DNA from: Phormidium tanganyikae FI6-MK23
GTDB lineage: Bacteria; Cyanobacteriota; Cyanobacteriia; Leptolyngbyales; Leptolyngbyaceae
DNA: 37,016 nt
Direction: 5' to 3'
NCBI GenBank assembly: GCA_019359175.1
Contig: JAHHHU010000031.1
Location: 1 to 37,016, forward strand
Of this stretch, positions 7,591-16,965 are shown in pieces (within the stretch, counting starts at the first letter, position 1; the number at the start of each line of letters is the position of its first letter). The position numbers and the translations under genes are program-made. The notes below the pieces were generated by a model that had not been told where the DNA came from, did not search any database, and saw only the letters and a list, made by a program, of their open reading frames with translations.

Positions 7591-8349
7591 TTGACTGGGA
7601 CACTAACTAGACCAACGCAAACCGTCACTGAAACTGAAGTATTTTCCTGCCCTGAAGAGTCGCATTTTTATTCACATTGTTTAGAGCGATTAGTATTTTC
7701 GCAATGTACTGATGCGCGTTTGATTGTTGAATTCGGTTCGGGTGATGGCAGTCCAGTGATTAATTCACTGATGCGCGCTGCTTCGCAGATCCCGGAGGGA
7801 TCGCGCTGTAAGGATGTGATTCACGGTTTTGAACTAAATCCATCCGCTTATGATGTCGCAAAATCGAGAGTTGATCAGTGTGAATTGCACGATCGATATG
7901 TTTTGCACAATAAGTCATTCTTTGATGCAGCTCCGAAAGATGCTCACTGTTTGATTGCAAATCCGCCTTATATTCCTGCTCCAGATAATCAAATTCGGAT
8001 GCCACTCTTACATGGTGGATTTGATGGAGCAACGCTTACCAATCGGCTGTTAACGCTGAACTATCCGAGCGTGATGGTCTTGGTGTCGAGCTACTCGAAT
8101 CCGTTAGGTACATTAGAATGTGCAGCGGAACAAGGATATGTAGTTACAGATTTTATGGTGACACCATTGCAGTTTGGTTACTATAGTTCTGAACCAAAGG
8201 TTAGAAACTGGATTGAAAAGCTGCGGGAAAATGGCCAGGCGTTCTATTCGGACAATATCTATTTCCTAGCAGGTGTTCTGTTCCAGCATTCCAGCATTGC
8301 ATCTGTTGATCTGACAGATGAATTAGTTCAAGTGATGACTGCACTGTAA
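7591..8349 (+). CDS. SAM-dependent methyltransferase with an NPPY motif
   Basis: This is a 252-residue class I Rossmann methyltransferase. Motif I is LIVEFGSGDGSPV at about 44-56, an acidic residue follows in IHGFELNP (about 78-84), and motif IV is NPPY at 124-127. NPPY is typical of enzymes that methylate a planar nitrogen (adenine N6 or a glutamine amide, as in PrmC), but is not exclusive to them. The start is TTG at 7591 with GAGGG about 9 bases upstream. The nearby ATG at 7576 runs into a stop in its own frame. It lies between the HDO-type oxidase and the GT2 gene. A small-molecule or protein substrate is as plausible as a nucleic acid. Confidence 0.82.
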   Translation: MTGTLTRPTQTVTETEVFSCPEESHFYSHCLERLVFSQCTDARLIVEFGSGDGSPVINSLMRAASQIPEGSRCKDVIHGFELNPSAYDVAKSRVDQCELHDRYVLHNKSFFDAAPKDAHCLIANPPYIPAPDNQIRMPLLHGGFDGATLTNRLLTLNYPSVMVLVSSYSNPLGTLECAAEQGYVVTDFMVTPLQFGYYSSEPKVRNWIEKLRENGQAFYSDNIYFLAGVLFQHSSIASVDLTDELVQVMTAL

Positions 8350-8394
8350 AACTTAGTGTTGAGGGTGTGATTGATTTGCACCCTTTTGATTGAT

Positions 8395-9264
8395 ATGTCT
8401 AAAGTTGATGTCTTAATTCCAACCTATAATCGTTCTTCAGCATTAGCGGTCACATTAACCAGCCTGATCGCACAGACCTTTAAAGATTTCAATATCATCA
8501 TCTCTGATCAAACGGATGATTCAACAACGATCGCATCAAATCTAGTTCAAACTCCGATTCGAGTTTTACGATCGCATAATCATAAAGTTCAAATCCATCA
8601 CCATTTACCTCGTCGCGGGATGGCAGAACAAAGACAGTTTTTGCTCGATCAGGCAACTGCCCCTTATGTTCTATTCATTGATGATGATCTGGTTCTAGAA
8701 CCGTTTGTGATTGAGCAATTCGTTAATGCGATCGAGCAAGAAAACTGCGGATTTGTGGGCAGTGGATTGATCGGATTGAGTTTTGCTCAAGATATTCGAC
8801 CGCACGAACAAGCGATCGAGTTTTGGGATACTCCCGTGCAGCCCGAAAAGCTCCAGCCTGGAATGCCCGAATGGGAGCGCTGGAAATTGCACAATGCTGC
8901 GAATTTGTATCACATTCAGCGATCGCTCAATATCACCCCAGATCAGCCCCGCAAGTATCGGATCGCTTGGATCGGTGGCTGCGTGATGTACAACGCTCAA
9001 AAGCTTCGGGATGTTGGCGGGTTTAGCTTCTGGACAAAGCTACCTGAGAATCACTGTGGCGAAGATGTATTCGTTCAACAGCAAGTAATGGCAAAATATG
9101 GTGGATGTGGTGTGCTTCCGTCTGGGGCATATCACCAGGAATTGCCGACTACGGTTGTCGATCGTAGTTTTAATGCTCCTGTTTTGCTCTCGATCGACGA
9201 GTCATTTTGTGAAAAAGCATCTACGATCGAAGAAGATGAATTGAGCCTAACGTATGATTCCTGA
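8395..9264 (+). CDS. Family 2 glycosyltransferase
   Basis: The 289-residue GT-A protein starts [20 protein letters not shown]. It has the nucleotide-sugar region IISDQTDD, the metal-binding DxD as LFIDDDLVL near residue 100, and a C-terminal acceptor segment with [19 protein letters not shown] and [10 protein letters not shown], the last carrying the usual catalytic-base acid. No membrane helices are visible, so it is probably cytosolic. An alternative TTG start at 8371 has GAGGG just upstream and would add eight residues. The ATG at 8395 places the conserved VLIPTYN strand at the usual distance from the N-terminus. The 3' end overlaps the next gene by 11 bp, so the two are likely translationally coupled. 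Confidence 0.85.
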   Translation: MSKVDVLIPTYNRSSALAVTLTSLIAQTFKDFNIIISDQTDDSTTIASNLVQTPIRVLRSHNHKVQIHHHLPRRGMAEQRQFLLDQATAPYVLFIDDDLVLEPFVIEQFVNAIEQENCGFVGSGLIGLSFAQDIRPHEQAIEFWDTPVQPEKLQPGMPEWERWKLHNAANLYHIQRSLNITPDQPRKYRIAWIGGCVMYNAQKLRDVGGFSFWTKLPENHCGEDVFVQQQVMAKYGGCGVLPSGAYHQELPTTVVDRSFNAPVLLSIDESFCEKASTIEEDELSLTYDS

Positions 9265-10261
9265 GTTCTTTGATCGTGCTTCCGTCGGTTCTGTTTGGCG
9301 TGTTCCGTATCAACAGCGGGCGATTGAAGCAGAGCAATGGGCAAAACAGCATGGAATTCCGCCTGCAAACGTCGATCAAGTCCGGGTGTGTCTTTTAGCG
9401 ATCGATGTTCAGAACACTTTCTGTATTCCCGATTTTGAGTTATTTGTAGGAGGTCGATCGGGAACTGGAGCCGTTGAAGATAACATACGACTGTGTGAGT
9501 TCATCTATCGCAATTTGGGATTGATTACCGAAATTGCTCCCACCATGGATACCCACACTGCAATGCAAATCTTTCATCCGGTCTTTTGGATCAATGAAGC
9601 TGGAGAACATCCCGTTCCGGCAGCAGCGTTAATTCCATTTGAAGATGTGCAAAAAGGAGTGTGGCGGGTCAATCCAGCGGTTGCAGCAAGCCTGAGAACA
9701 GACTATGACACCTTAAATCGTCATGCACTGCACTACACTAAGCAGCTAACCGATGAAGGAAAGTATCCGCTGACGGTGTGGCCCTATCATTCAATGTTAG
9801 GTGGAATTGGTCATGCGTTGGTTTCTGCGATCGAAGAAGCAGCATTTTTTCACTGCATTGCCCGCAAGAGTCAGACGAACTTTGAAATCAAAGGAAATCA
9901 CCCGCTGACTGAGAATTACTCGGTGCTGCGTCCTGAAGTTCTGACCACAGTTGGGGGTGAACTTCTCGCACAGAAAAACAGTCAATTGATTGATAAATTA
10001 CTCCAGTTTGATGCTGTGATCATTGCAGGTCAGGCAAAGAGTCACTGTGTTGCTTGGACGATCGATGATTTGCTCACCGAAATCCAAGCTTATGACTCCA
10101 GCCTGACCCAGAAAGTGTATCTGCTCGAAGATTGCACTTCTCCGGTTGTCGTTCCGGGCGTGGTCGATTACACCGAGCAAGCGAATCAAGCTTATGAGCG
10201 CTTTGCTGACGCAGGAATGCACTTGGTGAAATCGACCGATACGATCTCCGATTGGTTTTAG
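9254..10261 (+). CDS. Cysteine hydrolase of the isochorismatase/nicotinamidase superfamily
   Basis: This 335-residue protein has the superfamily's catalytic triad: Asp51 in [11 protein letters not shown], a Lys near 134 in [10 protein letters not shown], and the nucleophilic Cys near 267 in [14 protein letters not shown] metal-site segment [15 protein letters not shown] is also present. It is longer than typical nicotinamidases (about 200 residues) because of an N-terminal extension of about 40 residues and a mid-protein insert ([18 protein letters not shown]). Substrates in this superfamily include nicotinamide, isochorismate and N-carbamoyl compounds, and sequence alone does not choose. It overlaps the GT2 gene at its start and ends four bases inside the convergent rbsC gene, with no terminator between them. 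Confidence 0.83.
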   Translation: MIPEFFDRASVGSVWRVPYQQRAIEAEQWAKQHGIPPANVDQVRVCLLAIDVQNTFCIPDFELFVGGRSGTGAVEDNIRLCEFIYRNLGLITEIAPTMDTHTAMQIFHPVFWINEAGEHPVPAAALIPFEDVQKGVWRVNPAVAASLRTDYDTLNRHALHYTKQLTDEGKYPLTVWPYHSMLGGIGHALVSAIEEAAFFHCIARKSQTNFEIKGNHPLTENYSVLRPEVLTTVGGELLAQKNSQLIDKLLQFDAVIIAGQAKSHCVAWTIDDLLTEIQAYDSSLTQKVYLLEDCTSPVVVPGVVDYTEQANQAYERFADAGMHLVKSTDTISDWF

Positions 10262-11253
10262 CGAGACGATCGACGACGGAGACGATCGATGGTAACTGCC
10301 ACAATAATCACTAAACCTTTGACGACTAGCTGCCAGAAATAAGACATATTCAGCAGCGTCAAACCATTGTTGAGCACCGCAATGATCAATGCACCGAGTA
10401 AGGTTCCAGGCATCGTTCCGATCCCACCCGTGAAGCTCGTACCACCGAGAATTACAGCTGCGATCGCATCCAATTCGTACCCGTTCCCTAACAGTCCCGT
10501 CGCACTGTAGAGGCGGCTCGAACTCATAATGCCTGCCAATCCTGCTAATAACCCACTGACACCGTACACAAACAGGAGCACACGATTGACCTTAATCCCA
10601 GTCAGTCTTGCTGCGCGTTGGTTTCCTCCAACCGCATAGATTTGCACACCGAGGACAGTTCGACGCAGTACAAACCAGCTTGCAAGTACTGTTAGTAGTG
10701 CAATTACAACCAGCCACGGGAACGGACCTAGATAGCTATTTCCTACCCAAGCAAAGTTGAGATCCCGGTTCAGCACAGTTGTACCGTTTGCAACCAGGTA
10801 TGCAGCCCCCCGCAAAGCAGTCAAACCACCCAGCGTCACAATGAATGGCGGCAAATCCAGGAAGGCGATCAACGAACCATTAATCAACCCGATCGCCAAT
10901 CCGGTTAACAATGCGGCTGGAATCGCTAACCACCCTAAAGCACTCGAAAGCGACACTAATACACCAACAACGGCAGAAACGCCCAGAATCGAACCAACAG
11001 AGAGGTCAATCCCTCCAGTCAGAATTACGAAGGTCATCCCCGTTGCTAGCACGATGTTGATTGATGCTTGGCGTAGAATGTTCACCGCATTTCCAGGAGT
11101 CGGAAAGTTAGGCGTGAGAACCGAGAATAGAATGCAGATTAGAATCAGAATCGGTAGAATGCCAGCTACTTGAAGCCAGTTATTTGCAGGTTTGCGTTGA
11201 CCCGCAGGACTATTAGAGGGTTCTCTTAATGGGCGCAGTTCAGTTTGACTCAT
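10258..11253 (-). CDS. rbsC: Ribose-type ABC importer, permease RbsC
   Basis: This is a 331-residue polytopic membrane protein of the BPD_transp_2 family. It shows the RbsC-type hallmarks [57 protein letters not shown] (cytoplasmic loop that contacts the ATPase) and [24 protein letters not shown]. About eight to ten hydrophobic helices are visible. The ATG overlaps the rbsA stop by four bases, showing a tight operon rbsB-rbsA-rbsC. The 3' end overlaps the convergent hydrolase gene by four bases. The sugar may be ribose or another pentose or hexose, because this family is promiscuous. Confidence 0.92.
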   Translation of the reverse strand: MSQTELRPLREPSNSPAGQRKPANNWLQVAGILPILILICILFSVLTPNFPTPGNAVNILRQASINIVLATGMTFVILTGGIDLSVGSILGVSAVVGVLVSLSSALGWLAIPAALLTGLAIGLINGSLIAFLDLPPFIVTLGGLTALRGAAYLVANGTTVLNRDLNFAWVGNSYLGPFPWLVVIALLTVLASWFVLRRTVLGVQIYAVGGNQRAARLTGIKVNRVLLFVYGVSGLLAGLAGIMSSSRLYSATGLLGNGYELDAIAAVILGGTSFTGGIGTMPGTLLGALIIAVLNNGLTLLNMSYFWQLVVKGLVIIVAVTIDRLRRRSSR

Positions 11254-12800
11254 AGTGCGGCGACCTCCGATGCGCCAGTAGCGTAAGCCATAATGTTTTC
11301 TTGGGCAATTCGCTGTCGTGAACCGTCAATTTCACCGACGATTCTGCCTTGACGCATCACTAACACTCGATCGCTAAGTCCAATCACTTCCGGTAGTTCG
11401 CTCGATACCATCAGTACCGCAACGCCTGTTTTCGCCAAATTGCTGATGATTCGGTAGATTTCGCTCTTTGCACCGATGTCTACGCCGCGTGTTGGTTCAT
11501 CGAGAAGTAACACTCGCGGTTTGATCGCCAGCCATCGAGCGAGTAGCAGTTTTTGCTGATTCCCCCCAGACAGATCCATTGCGCGAATCTCTAGGTTTGC
11601 GAGTCGAATATTGAAGTCTTCAACAGCACTATTGGCAATTCTGCCGAGTGTTCCCCAGTTGATCACGCCTGCTTTAGAGTCTTGCTTCAGCATATTGAGC
11701 GTGATGTTTTTACCAGAACTCATTTCGAGAAATAAGCCCTGATCTTTTCGGTCTTCGGGGACATAACCGATTCCTGCTGCGATCGCATCTCCAGGAGAGC
11801 GAATCTCGACCTTCTGACCGTTGAGAAACACTTCACCGCTCGTTTTCGGATCGGCTCCAAAAATCAGCCGCGATAGTTCCGTTCGTCCCGCTCCGACCAG
11901 TCCCGCCAAACCAACAATTTCGCCTGCTCGAAGCACCAAATCTGTCGGTTGAACTTTGTGCCCGTCGCTGATCTGTCGAACTTCTAGAACAACATTGCCA
12001 GGATTTGTCTGGTGTTCGTGTTCATAAAAGCCCTGCATCGATCGACCCACCATCATTTGCACCAGTCGTTCTGGAGAAATTTCAGATCGATCCAGCGTTC
12101 CAATATACTGACCATCTCGCAGGACACTCACTCGATCCGCCAGCGCGTACACCTCTTCCATTCGGTGACTGATGTACACGATCGCAATTCCATCGCGTCT
12201 CAGTCGGTGAATCACCTCAAAGAGACGTTCGGTTTCTCGATCGGACAGTGCCGCCGTTGGTTCATCCATCACCAGAATGCGGCTATTGTCTTTGAGGGCG
12301 CGGGCGATTTCGACTTGTTGCTGTTCAGCGATCGACAAACTCGACACCACATCATCCGGCGAAAAACTTGCGCCCAAACTTTGTAGTACCCTAGCCGCTT
12401 CTCGTTGCATTCCTTCACGATCCAACAGTTGCCCACGGCTCAACTCGTTGCCCATGTAGATATTCTCAACAACCGTGAGATTCGGAGCTACATTCAGTTC
12501 TTGATAAATCAAGTTAATGCCAGCTCGTCTCGCAATACCTGGATCAGTAATATTGAGCCGTTGACCATTGACCCAGATTTCGCCTTCATCGGCAATGTAA
12601 GCTCCCGCTAAAATCTTCATCAGCGTGCTTTTTCCGGCTCCGTTTTCACCCATCAGGGCATGAACTTCACCGGGATAAAGCGTGAGATTGACGTTTTGCA
12701 GTGCGGGAACACCATTGAACCGTTTGGTAATGCCCTTCATTTCGAGAACCGGAGTCGCAGTTGGGGCATGGTGCGACACGGATTGTTCATTCATTGTCAT
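11250..12800 (-). CDS. rbsA: Ribose-type ABC importer, duplicated ATPase RbsA
   Basis: The 516-residue protein has two ABC cassettes in tandem, as in RbsA. The first has Walker [15 protein letters not shown], signature [15 protein letters not shown] and Walker [12 protein letters not shown]. The second has a degenerate A loop ([14 protein letters not shown]), signature [15 protein letters not shown] and Walker [14 protein letters not shown] non-consensus second cassette is normal for this family. The ATG at 12800 overlaps the rbsB stop (TAATG) and has AAGGG about 9 bases ahead. A GTG three codons upstream is possible but less likely. It powers the RbsC channel at the inner face of the plasma membrane. 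Confidence 0.92.
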   Translation of the reverse strand: MTMNEQSVSHHAPTATPVLEMKGITKRFNGVPALQNVNLTLYPGEVHALMGENGAGKSTLMKILAGAYIADEGEIWVNGQRLNITDPGIARRAGINLIYQELNVAPNLTVVENIYMGNELSRGQLLDREGMQREAARVLQSLGASFSPDDVVSSLSIAEQQQVEIARALKDNSRILVMDEPTAALSDRETERLFEVIHRLRRDGIAIVYISHRMEEVYALADRVSVLRDGQYIGTLDRSEISPERLVQMMVGRSMQGFYEHEHQTNPGNVVLEVRQISDGHKVQPTDLVLRAGEIVGLAGLVGAGRTELSRLIFGADPKTSGEVFLNGQKVEIRSPGDAIAAGIGYVPEDRKDQGLFLEMSSGKNITLNMLKQDSKAGVINWGTLGRIANSAVEDFNIRLANLEIRAMDLSGGNQQKLLLARWLAIKPRVLLLDEPTRGVDIGAKSEIYRIISNLAKTGVAVLMVSSELPEVIGLSDRVLVMRQGRIVGEIDGSRQRIAQENIMAYATGASEVAAL

Positions 12801-13777
12801 TACTGCCACCCTTTGTATTGGCTCACGTTGTCTCGCGTAATTAGCCGCACCGGAATCTGAATGTTGGGATTCGCAGGTTTCTGACCGTTCAGGATGTCAT
12901 TTCCGACTTGTACGGCTCTTTGAGTCATGCCTAATGGATTTTGAGCAGCAGTAGCGACAAAGATACTGCTTTTATCTTCGATCGCTGCTTTTGCTTCTGG
13001 TGCGCCATCCACTCCCACAATGAAAAAATCACTGCGTTTTGCTTGACGCGCTGCTAGTTCCGCACCAACTCCACACGGATCGTTAATCGCAAAGACAGCA
13101 TCGATTTTCGGAAACGAGGTGAGCAAGTCACTCATCACGCGCAATCCACCATCTCGGCTGCCTTCTGCATTCTGGTCTTTGGAAAGAACCTTGATTCCTG
13201 GATATTTCGCGAATACTTTTTCACAGCCTTCGACGCGATCGAATACCGACTGCACCGGAGGACCGTTCACAATCACGATATTGCCTTTGCCTTTTAAGCG
13301 ATCGGCAATGTACTGACAGCTAAGTTCTCCCGCTTGCACATTGTTCGAGGTAATGGTGGCATCGACTCCACCCCCAGCCCCCGTATCGACTGCAATCACA
13401 ACCGTTCCAGATTGTTTTGCTTTTTCAACCGCAGGCGCGATTCCTTTACTATCCGCAGCGTTGAGAATAATCAAACTGGTGTTGGCTGCAATAAAGTTTT
13501 CGATCTGATTGAATTGCTGGTTCAAGTCATATCCTGTCGAAACAACGGTTGTGCGAACTGCATTGCCGCCGATCTTTTTCGCTTCGGACTGTGCGCCTCT
13601 GCCCATCAGCACAAAGAAAGGATTACTCAAATCGCCAACTGTTACAGCGACCGATCGTAGTTTTGAATTGTTATGGTTGGCTTGCTGTGTCGATGAACAA
13701 CCAACCATAACACCACTGATTAGACCCAAAACGCTCACCGCACTTACACCACGGTGTAACGCTTGAAATTTACTCAC
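12800..13777 (-). CDS. rbsB: Ribose-type ABC importer, substrate-binding lipoprotein RbsB
   Basis: The protein of about 325 residues begins with a signal peptide (hydrophobic [17 protein letters not shown]) whose Cys forms a lipobox-like site (MVGC|SS), so it is probably lipid-anchored in the periplasm. The rest is a periplasmic-binding-protein-4 fold: [67 protein letters not shown] and [11 protein letters not shown], all typical of ribose/galactose-type binders. GTG at 13777 is preferred because it gives a compact signal peptide and has GGGGG about 9 bases upstream. A TTG at 13816 would add 13 residues. No rbsK or rbsR lies nearby. Confidence 0.88.
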   Translation of the reverse strand: MSKFQALHRGVSAVSVLGLISGVMVGCSSTQQANHNNSKLRSVAVTVGDLSNPFFVLMGRGAQSEAKKIGGNAVRTTVVSTGYDLNQQFNQIENFIAANTSLIILNAADSKGIAPAVEKAKQSGTVVIAVDTGAGGGVDATITSNNVQAGELSCQYIADRLKGKGNIVIVNGPPVQSVFDRVEGCEKVFAKYPGIKVLSKDQNAEGSRDGGLRVMSDLLTSFPKIDAVFAINDPCGVGAELAARQAKRSDFFIVGVDGAPEAKAAIEDKSSIFVATAAQNPLGMTQRAVQVGNDILNGQKPANPNIQIPVRLITRDNVSQYKGWQ

Positions 13778-14187
13778 GTCCGTTTTTCCCCCAACAAGTG
13801 ATTGAATGAGAGCCAACAGAATCTAAATCTGCACGTCGATCGACCTGTCTTCGATCAGAACTTCATGCCTGAATGGTGGCGAGATATTTGAGCAGAGGAC
13901 GATCCAAACTCGCGCTGCTACAAAGAATCATGTTTAAATCAAGTGTTGAAGTGAATCTGAAAACAGTTTTTCTATAAAGCAAAGAGATGAGAGTTGCAGA
14001 GCTATATTCAAATTGAATCTCTGTTATTCATCGTGCAATTATTCAGAAATTCCATACATCCACCGAAAAGAGTACGTCTAGAGATAGAGAAAACAAGTTC
14101 GCAGGCGAAACTAGCTCTGGCTGATAATTTACGGCTTTATTGCCTTTGATAATCGCTAGAGCATTTCACAAAATGTAACCTAGAATA
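13778..14187. other. Intergenic region upstream of rbsB
   Basis: These 410 bp separate the formamidase stop from rbsB, both on the minus strand, and should contain the rbs promoter. The sequence is AT-rich. No repeat, RNA gene or clear terminator hairpin was recognised, and no operator could be assigned. The length is generous for a simple promoter, so a regulatory leader is possible, but nothing specific supports it. Confidence 0.45.
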
Positions 14188-15519
14188 CTAAGCTTTCTTT
14201 ACCCAAAGCGATCGCGGCATCAGGTTATGAATCGTTTTAGCACCGGATTCGACTCGCCCAATTCGCGCATCCATCGCCAAACTCGCTAAAGCATAACTGT
14301 CTAATAGCGAAAGCTTCTTGAGTTGAGCAATCCGCTCGATCATTTGCATCGCAGAAAGATTCATCGCAGTCATCACATCCGCATCGGTGGCAGTCGTGAC
14401 ATAACTATCGCGCGTGTCTTTCACTGAATTTGGCGAAAATTTTGGACTCGCTTTCTTTGGCAACATACAGTAAACGCCTTTCACCTGATTGACAACTTCA
14501 GCCACTCGACAATCGCCATAGTCGCTCATATACTGCTGTGCTTCTTTGCTCGATAACCGTTTCCACTCTGAGACGAATTTGACGGTTTCTTCGTTCAGCT
14601 TGTCGATCGCTTTATTCAAATCGCGATCGTATCCCAAGGTAATCCAGTGCGTCGGCGTTTCGATTCGAGGAAACGAGAGCGGCATTTTTTTCATCACTTC
14701 GATCGTCAGATTCAACTCACTGAAAGCACTCTCGATCGCGGTTAGATTAATCTCTCCATTTCCTTGTGCCGCATGAGAATCGCCCGACCACAACAACGCC
14801 CCATCCACAAACACAGGCAAATAGATCGTTGTTCCCTGCACCAATTCACGACAGTCCAAATTCCCGCCATAAGCTCCGGGTGGAACAGTGCTGTATTGAC
14901 CGCTTTCTGCTCTCGCAACGCCAATAATTCCAGGAAACGGACGCACAGGAATTTCGATTCCAGGTAGGAATTCTGTCACGCCACGACCCAGATCCAGATA
15001 GAAATGCTTCACTTGCGCTTGAGTGAACTTATCTGGGAATTGCCCTAATTTCAGATTGCCAGGTAAGTTCCAATTCGCGCCATAGCTGCGAGGGACAATG
15101 CGATTGATCCGAACCTTCAGCACATCACCAGGCATTGCACCTTCAACAAAGATCGGGCCTGTGACGGAATGAGGACCTCGACCGGGATAATCAACGCGGA
15201 GCTTAGTAATTTGCTCGATCGACATTCCCGGCAGAATCTGATTCAGCGATGCCATCATCGTTTCCATCACGACGGTATCACCGGATTTAATCCGAGCGCG
15301 AGGCGGCTCTGCATTGTTAAACCAACCCCACTGTGCCGTTTCATTGTTTGCAGGCAAGAGATATACGCCGCCTTGATATTGACCGAGATAGCCCTGTCTC
15401 AGCGCATTGATTTCGGGACGCTTCGAGGGTTGGTTTTCTTGGGCATTGACTTTAGAAAGCATAGATACGGCGGCAGCACTCGCGGCACTCCCAATCAGAA
15501 AATCGCGACGGTTAGACAT
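14188..15519 (-). CDS. Exported acetamidase/formamidase family protein
   Basis: The 443-residue protein begins MSNRRDFLIGSAASAAAVSM, a twin-arginine (Tat) signal with an AxA-like cleavage region (KVNAQ), so it is likely exported folded. The mature part matches the FmdA_AmdA family: SGDTVVMETM, HSVTGPIFVEGAMPGDVLKV, GIIGVARA, GNLDCRELVQGTTIYLPVFV and WSGDSHAAQGNGEI. These enzymes release ammonia from formamide or acetamide. Export of such an enzyme is less usual but recurs in cyanobacterial annotations as far as I recall. An upstream GTG/ATG at 15555 would bury the Tat motif, so ATG at 15519 was chosen. It lies 78 bp downstream of mutM on the same strand. Confidence 0.85.
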   Translation of the reverse strand: MSNRRDFLIGSAASAAAVSMLSKVNAQENQPSKRPEINALRQGYLGQYQGGVYLLPANNETAQWGWFNNAEPPRARIKSGDTVVMETMMASLNQILPGMSIEQITKLRVDYPGRGPHSVTGPIFVEGAMPGDVLKVRINRIVPRSYGANWNLPGNLKLGQFPDKFTQAQVKHFYLDLGRGVTEFLPGIEIPVRPFPGIIGVARAESGQYSTVPPGAYGGNLDCRELVQGTTIYLPVFVDGALLWSGDSHAAQGNGEINLTAIESAFSELNLTIEVMKKMPLSFPRIETPTHWITLGYDRDLNKAIDKLNEETVKFVSEWKRLSSKEAQQYMSDYGDCRVAEVVNQVKGVYCMLPKKASPKFSPNSVKDTRDSYVTTATDADVMTAMNLSAMQMIERIAQLKKLSLLDSYALASLAMDARIGRVESGAKTIHNLMPRSLWVKKA

Positions 15520-15597
15520 AAGGGTAACTGCAATAAGGATTCGGTCGGAATCCATTATTTCCTACGAACTCGTTGGAAATTGTGATAAACAATACCC

Positions 15598-16437
15598 TTA
15601 CTGCTTTTGAGGTTGGCAGATTGGGCAGAAGTGAGCCGATCGACCCGCTAATCTCACCCGCTCGATCGGACTTTCACAAGTCCGACAAAGAGCGCCATCT
15701 CGCCCATACACCCAAGCAATCCCGCCATAGTTACCATTCACCCCCGACACATCCCGAAAATCACTAAAACTCGTGCCTCTCGCTGCAATGCTATCTTTCA
15801 GCACTCGAATCACATTGGCTCTAAGTCGGGTCGTTTGTTCGATCGACAATTCTGTACACAACGTCTCAGGATGAATCCCACTCAAAAACAAAGCTTCATC
15901 CGCATAGATATTTCCAACACCTGCAACTAAAGCTTGATCGAGCAGCGCATTTTTAATCGGACGTTTTCGGTTCTTTAGCTGTTCGTAGAAATAGAGATCC
16001 GAAAAGTCATCTGAAAACGGCTCATGTCCCAATCGCTGAAGTCCAGTAATAATCGACTTCGGATCAACATCGCCGACAACGTGCCACATTTGCCCAAAAG
16101 TCCGCTGATCCACAAACCGAAGCTCTCGATCGTCATCAAAAAACAATCGCACTCTCGTATGTTTGTGCAATGGTTCCGATTGTTTCATCCACAAAAGCTG
16201 TCCGGTCATTCGCAAATGCACACCGAGCCAGCCGATCGGTTCAAGTTTTGCTAAAAGGTACTTTCCGTAGCGATGCCATTGCGCGATCGACAAGCCTTGC
16301 AAACTTGAGACGAACTGATCAGAGATCGGATAAGCGATCGTGCGATCTAGTAACACTTCGCCACCAACGATCGGCTGATTCAGCGTGACTTGATTTAAAC
16401 CGATCCGAACAGTTTCAACTTCAGGCAGTTCTGGCAC
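15598..16437 (-). CDS. mutM: Formamidopyrimidine-DNA glycosylase MutM (Fpg)
   Basis: MutM removes oxidised purines such as 8-oxoguanine. The 279-residue protein starts with a GTG codon followed by PELPEVETVRIGL. Pro2 is the Schiff-base nucleophile and Glu3 the general acid, which fixes the start at 16437 rather than further upstream. YGKYLLAKL carries the conserved Lys near residue 57, and HLRMTGQL follows. The C-terminus has a complete zinc finger (CRTCESPIER to HFCPICQ). Length and motifs are normal. It follows psaE on the same strand, an arrangement also reported in other cyanobacteria, but a strong terminator separates them here. Confidence 0.95.
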   Translation of the reverse strand: MPELPEVETVRIGLNQVTLNQPIVGGEVLLDRTIAYPISDQFVSSLQGLSIAQWHRYGKYLLAKLEPIGWLGVHLRMTGQLLWMKQSEPLHKHTRVRLFFDDDRELRFVDQRTFGQMWHVVGDVDPKSIITGLQRLGHEPFSDDFSDLYFYEQLKNRKRPIKNALLDQALVAGVGNIYADEALFLSGIHPETLCTELSIEQTTRLRANVIRVLKDSIAARGTSFSDFRDVSGVNGNYGGIAWVYGRDGALCRTCESPIERVRLAGRSAHFCPICQPQKQ

Positions 16438-16465
16438 AACGAATCCACTCGTAAAATCCCATTCT

Positions 16466-16507
16466 AAAAAAATCGAGCCAGTACCAACAGAAGAAAGGTA
16501 CTGGCTC
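16466..16507 (-). terminator. Strong intrinsic terminator after psaE
   Basis: On the minus strand GAGCCAGTACC (16507-16497) and GGTACTGGCTC (16485-16475) form a perfect 11-bp stem with an 11-base loop. It is followed at once by GATTTTTTT (T-run 16472-16466). It sits 22 bases after the psaE stop and ends about 29 bases before the mutM start, so most psaE transcripts should stop here. Confidence 0.88.
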
Positions 16508-16529
16508 AACTGTAATTATGACAGAGATT

Positions 16530-16820
16530 CTACTCTGCGGGCTTTTTCGCTGCGGGTTTTGCAGCAGATTTTGCACCAGCAGCAGCAGGGGCAGCCGCTT
16601 TCTTCGCGGGAGCCTCAACCTCTTCGAGTTCGCTCAGGGCGAAGTTATTCGTGTTGACACCGCCAGCTTGACCGCTGTAACCAGTGTAGTTAACCTTCTC
16701 AAACCGCACAATCACCGGATATTTGATGCCGCTTTGGTCGATCGAGGCAACTGTACCGACATCGCGATACCAGTACGACTCTCTACGCAGGATGCGGACT
16801 TTAGAACCACGTTGAACCAT
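16530..16820 (-). CDS. psaE: Photosystem I subunit IV, PsaE, with a long Ala/Lys/Pro tail
   Basis: PsaE sits on the stromal (cytoplasmic) face of photosystem I, helps dock ferredoxin and supports cyclic electron flow. Residues 1-68 are the SH3-like PsaE core: [47 protein letters not shown] and [13 protein letters not shown]. Cyanobacterial PsaE is usually about 70-76 residues. Here a tail of roughly 28 residues made almost wholly of Ala, Lys and Pro follows. AAGGAAGAG precedes the ATG at 16820 by a few bases, and the in-frame upstream extension has no PsaE similarity. A terminator follows the gene, so it is mainly monocistronic. Confidence 0.96.
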   Translation of the reverse strand: MVQRGSKVRILRRESYWYRDVGTVASIDQSGIKYPVIVRFEKVNYTGYSGQAGGVNTNNFALSELEEVEAPAKKAAAPAAAGAKSAAKPAAKKPAE

Positions 16821-16937
16821 GACTGTTCTCTTCCTTTTATTTTGAAAATTAACGAACTCGGATCGGTGCAAAAAACAGATGATGCCGCGTCAATTTTCCC
16901 CAATTTACTACGGGAGTTGAACCGAAGCGCGATCGCT

Positions 16938-16955
16938 GTTACAGGTTGAAACAAT
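16938..16955. promoter_or_regulatory. Degenerate HLR1-like sequence upstream of psaE
   Basis: HLR1, the RpaB-binding element of high-light and photosystem I genes, is two direct copies of (G/T)TTACA(A/T)(A/T) two bases apart. GTTACAGG TT GAAACAAT fits with about four mismatches, most in the flanking and second-half positions. It lies about 118 bases upstream of the psaE start, and a TTGACG-type -35 lies about 47 bp nearer the gene. RpaB is encoded in this window. The match is weak. Confidence 0.3.
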
Positions 16956-16965
16956 CCGAAATAAA

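Noticed and set aside
10757-11173. Plus-strand ORF of 138 codons opposite rbsC
   Set aside because: It lies wholly within a well-supported permease gene and shows low-complexity antisense composition.
13778-14187. Possible riboswitch upstream of rbsB
   Set aside because: The region is long and AT-rich but shows no recognisable aptamer core or terminator/anti-terminator pair.
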